From Roseiconus nitratireducens (GTDB lineage: Bacteria > Planctomycetota > Planctomycetia > Pirellulales > Pirellulaceae), in contig NZ_VWOX01000004.1 of assembly GCF_008629675.1 (NCBI RefSeq), forward strand, positions 248,001-312,000: a stretch of 64,000 bases of DNA, given 5' to 3'. A program made the translations under genes and the position numbers. The notes under the pieces are model-generated. The model worked only from the letters and a program-made list of their open reading frames with translations. It was not told the DNA's origin and did not search any database. Positions 63,108 to 64,000 of this stretch are shown here, in pieces (positions within the stretch are counted from its first letter, which is position 1; each line of letters begins with the position of its first letter).

Positions 63108-64000
63108 GTGACGCACCCTTACAAACCGCCGTCTTCGGACACGCCGGCTTCCGAGACGCCGTCTCCCCCATCGCCGTCTTCCAAACCGCTCTTCAACCGT
63201 GGCTTTCTGGGCCTGATCGTCGCCCAATTTTTCGGGGCGATGAATGACAACATCCTGAAAGTCGTGCTGACGTTCATGGTGATCAACGGGGCGTGGGCCG
63301 GAATGCTGGGTGATGGCGGACAAGGAATCGTCAGCATTTGCTTCACCGTCCCGTTCATGTTGCTCTCGGGATTCGCCGGTCAGGTCGCCGATCGCAACAG
63401 CAAACGGAGCGTCACGGTGTGGGTCAAGATCGCGGAGATCCCGATCGCCATGCTGGCCGGCCTGGGGTTCTACCTGCAAAGCCTGCCGATCACGCTGCTC
63501 GCCCTGACCGCACTGACCTGCCAGAGCTCGTTCTTCGGCCCGGCGAAGTACGGCATGATTCCCGAGCTGGTCGCGGGAAAGGATCTCAGCCGCGCCAACG
63601 GGGTGATCAACATGCTGACCAACGTGGCCGTCATCCTTGGCACCGTGATCGCCGGTGTCGCCAGCGACCTGTATGCACCGTCGCCCGACAAGATCGGTTT
63701 GCTGTGGCTGCCGGGCGCATTGCTGCTCACAACTGCGGTGTTTGGCCTGATCGCCTCGATCTTCATCTCGCCGCTGCAAGCCGGCGACAAGGACCTGGTC
63801 TACGCGGCCAACCCCTTCAGCACGTACATCGCCACGATCCGCGAGATGTCCAAGACACGACTGTTGCTGGTCATGATGGCCTGGGGCTACTTCTACCTGC
63901 TGGCCGGCATCGCCCTGTTCATCGTCCCCGAGTACACCGAGGTCTTGCGGATCAATCACACCGAAGCGAGTGTGCTGATGGGGGTCCTGGGGATCGCGAT
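63108..64000 (+). CDS. MFS transporter, LplT-like (partial, cut by window end)
   Basis: The first 297 residues of a major facilitator protein. After a Pro/Ser-rich start come helices beginning FLGLIVAQFFGAMNDNILKVVLTFMV, then FTVPFMLLSGFAGQVADRNSKR (the loop 2-3 motif), FGPAKYGMIPELVAGKDLSRANGVINM, and further helices. The AMNDN and GPAKYG segments are those of the lysophospholipid transporter LplT and of LplT-Aas fusions, so lysophospholipid flipping is likely. The acyltransferase/acyl-ACP synthetase parts, if fused, would lie beyond the window. The start is taken as GTG at 63108. Confidence 0.85.
   Translation, partial: MTHPYKPPSSDTPASETPSPPSPSSKPLFNRGFLGLIVAQFFGAMNDNILKVVLTFMVINGAWAGMLGDGGQGIVSICFTVPFMLLSGFAGQVADRNSKRSVTVWVKIAEIPIAMLAGLGFYLQSLPITLLALTALTCQSSFFGPAKYGMIPELVAGKDLSRANGVINMLTNVAVILGTVIAGVASDLYAPSPDKIGLLWLPGALLLTTAVFGLIASIFISPLQAGDKDLVYAANPFSTYIATIREMSKTRLLLVMMAWGYFYLLAGIALFIVPEYTEVLRINHTEASVLMGVLGIA

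Noticed and set aside
62309..63247. Open frames of 116 and 195 codons through array 2
   Set aside because: Built from repeat units, no start context, and they overlap the MFS start in another frame.

Overview
The window is high-GC DNA with the gene content of a planctomycete, most likely a Pirellulaceae member (Rhodopirellula/Rubripirellula-like). The signs are a DUF1501/DUF1800 secreted pair, two DUF1559 proteins (one with a pilin-like leader), a CxPSR sulfatase, a planctomycete-type cytochrome c/DUF2231 protein, an ECF-like sigma factor of the planctomycete kind, and families of palindromic intergenic repeats. No rRNA, tRNA, CRISPR array, transposase or prophage gene was seen. The taxonomic call rests on recognition of families, not on a search.

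Layout. 0-5 kb: DUF1559-like membrane protein, then DUF1800 and DUF1501 genes on the minus strand separated by a G-rich decamer repeat. 4.74-5.32 kb: a four-copy 154-bp palindrome array. 5.3-8.3 kb: argG, a VOC-fold protein and NAD(P)H-hydrate dehydratase. 8.4-12 kb: a ribose/simple-sugar ABC transporter (binding lipoprotein, double ATPase, permease). 12.3-14.3 kb: ribF and nrnA overlapping, bracketed by two copies of one repeat element. 14.4-24.8 kb: a secreted DUF3352-like protein, a eukaryote-like purB, ppk1, a cytochrome/DUF2231 protein, an ECF-like sigma factor, an OB-HD exonuclease and queC. 24.8-35.7 kb: a five-gene minus-strand operon of cell-envelope proteins (BatA-like/VWA, second VWA-like, DUF4175, terpenoid-cyclase-fold repeat protein, large secreted beta protein).

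35.8-44 kb: a DNA methyltransferase with a C-terminal GIY-YIG-like domain, a sulfatase, yraN, and the translation/secretion cluster ffh-rpsP-trmD-rplS without rimM. 44.7-50 kb: a small lipoprotein with a DUF1559 pseudopilin, a HAD phosphatase, a short GspE/PilB ATPase and an AsmA-like membrane protein. 50-57 kb: a fused ResB-CcsA cytochrome c synthase, a lipoprotein with mirrored halves, a membrane-tethered HTH protein with a long acidic linker, and a small secreted protein. 57.6-64 kb: hisN-like phosphatase and lspA (overlapping), threonine synthase, dapB, a small conserved protein, a second palindrome array and the start of an MFS (LplT-like) transporter cut by the window end.

Most of the window is housekeeping and envelope function. 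The best candidates for something undescribed are the methyltransferase/GIY-YIG fusion at 35.8-37.6 kb, the two arrays of hairpins sharing a GGGA (GNRA-type) loop, and the membrane-anchored HTH protein at 55.1-56.9 kb. Start codons were often moved downstream of the longest open frame where a signal peptide, a domain edge or a 4-bp overlap favoured it; those choices are stated entry by entry.
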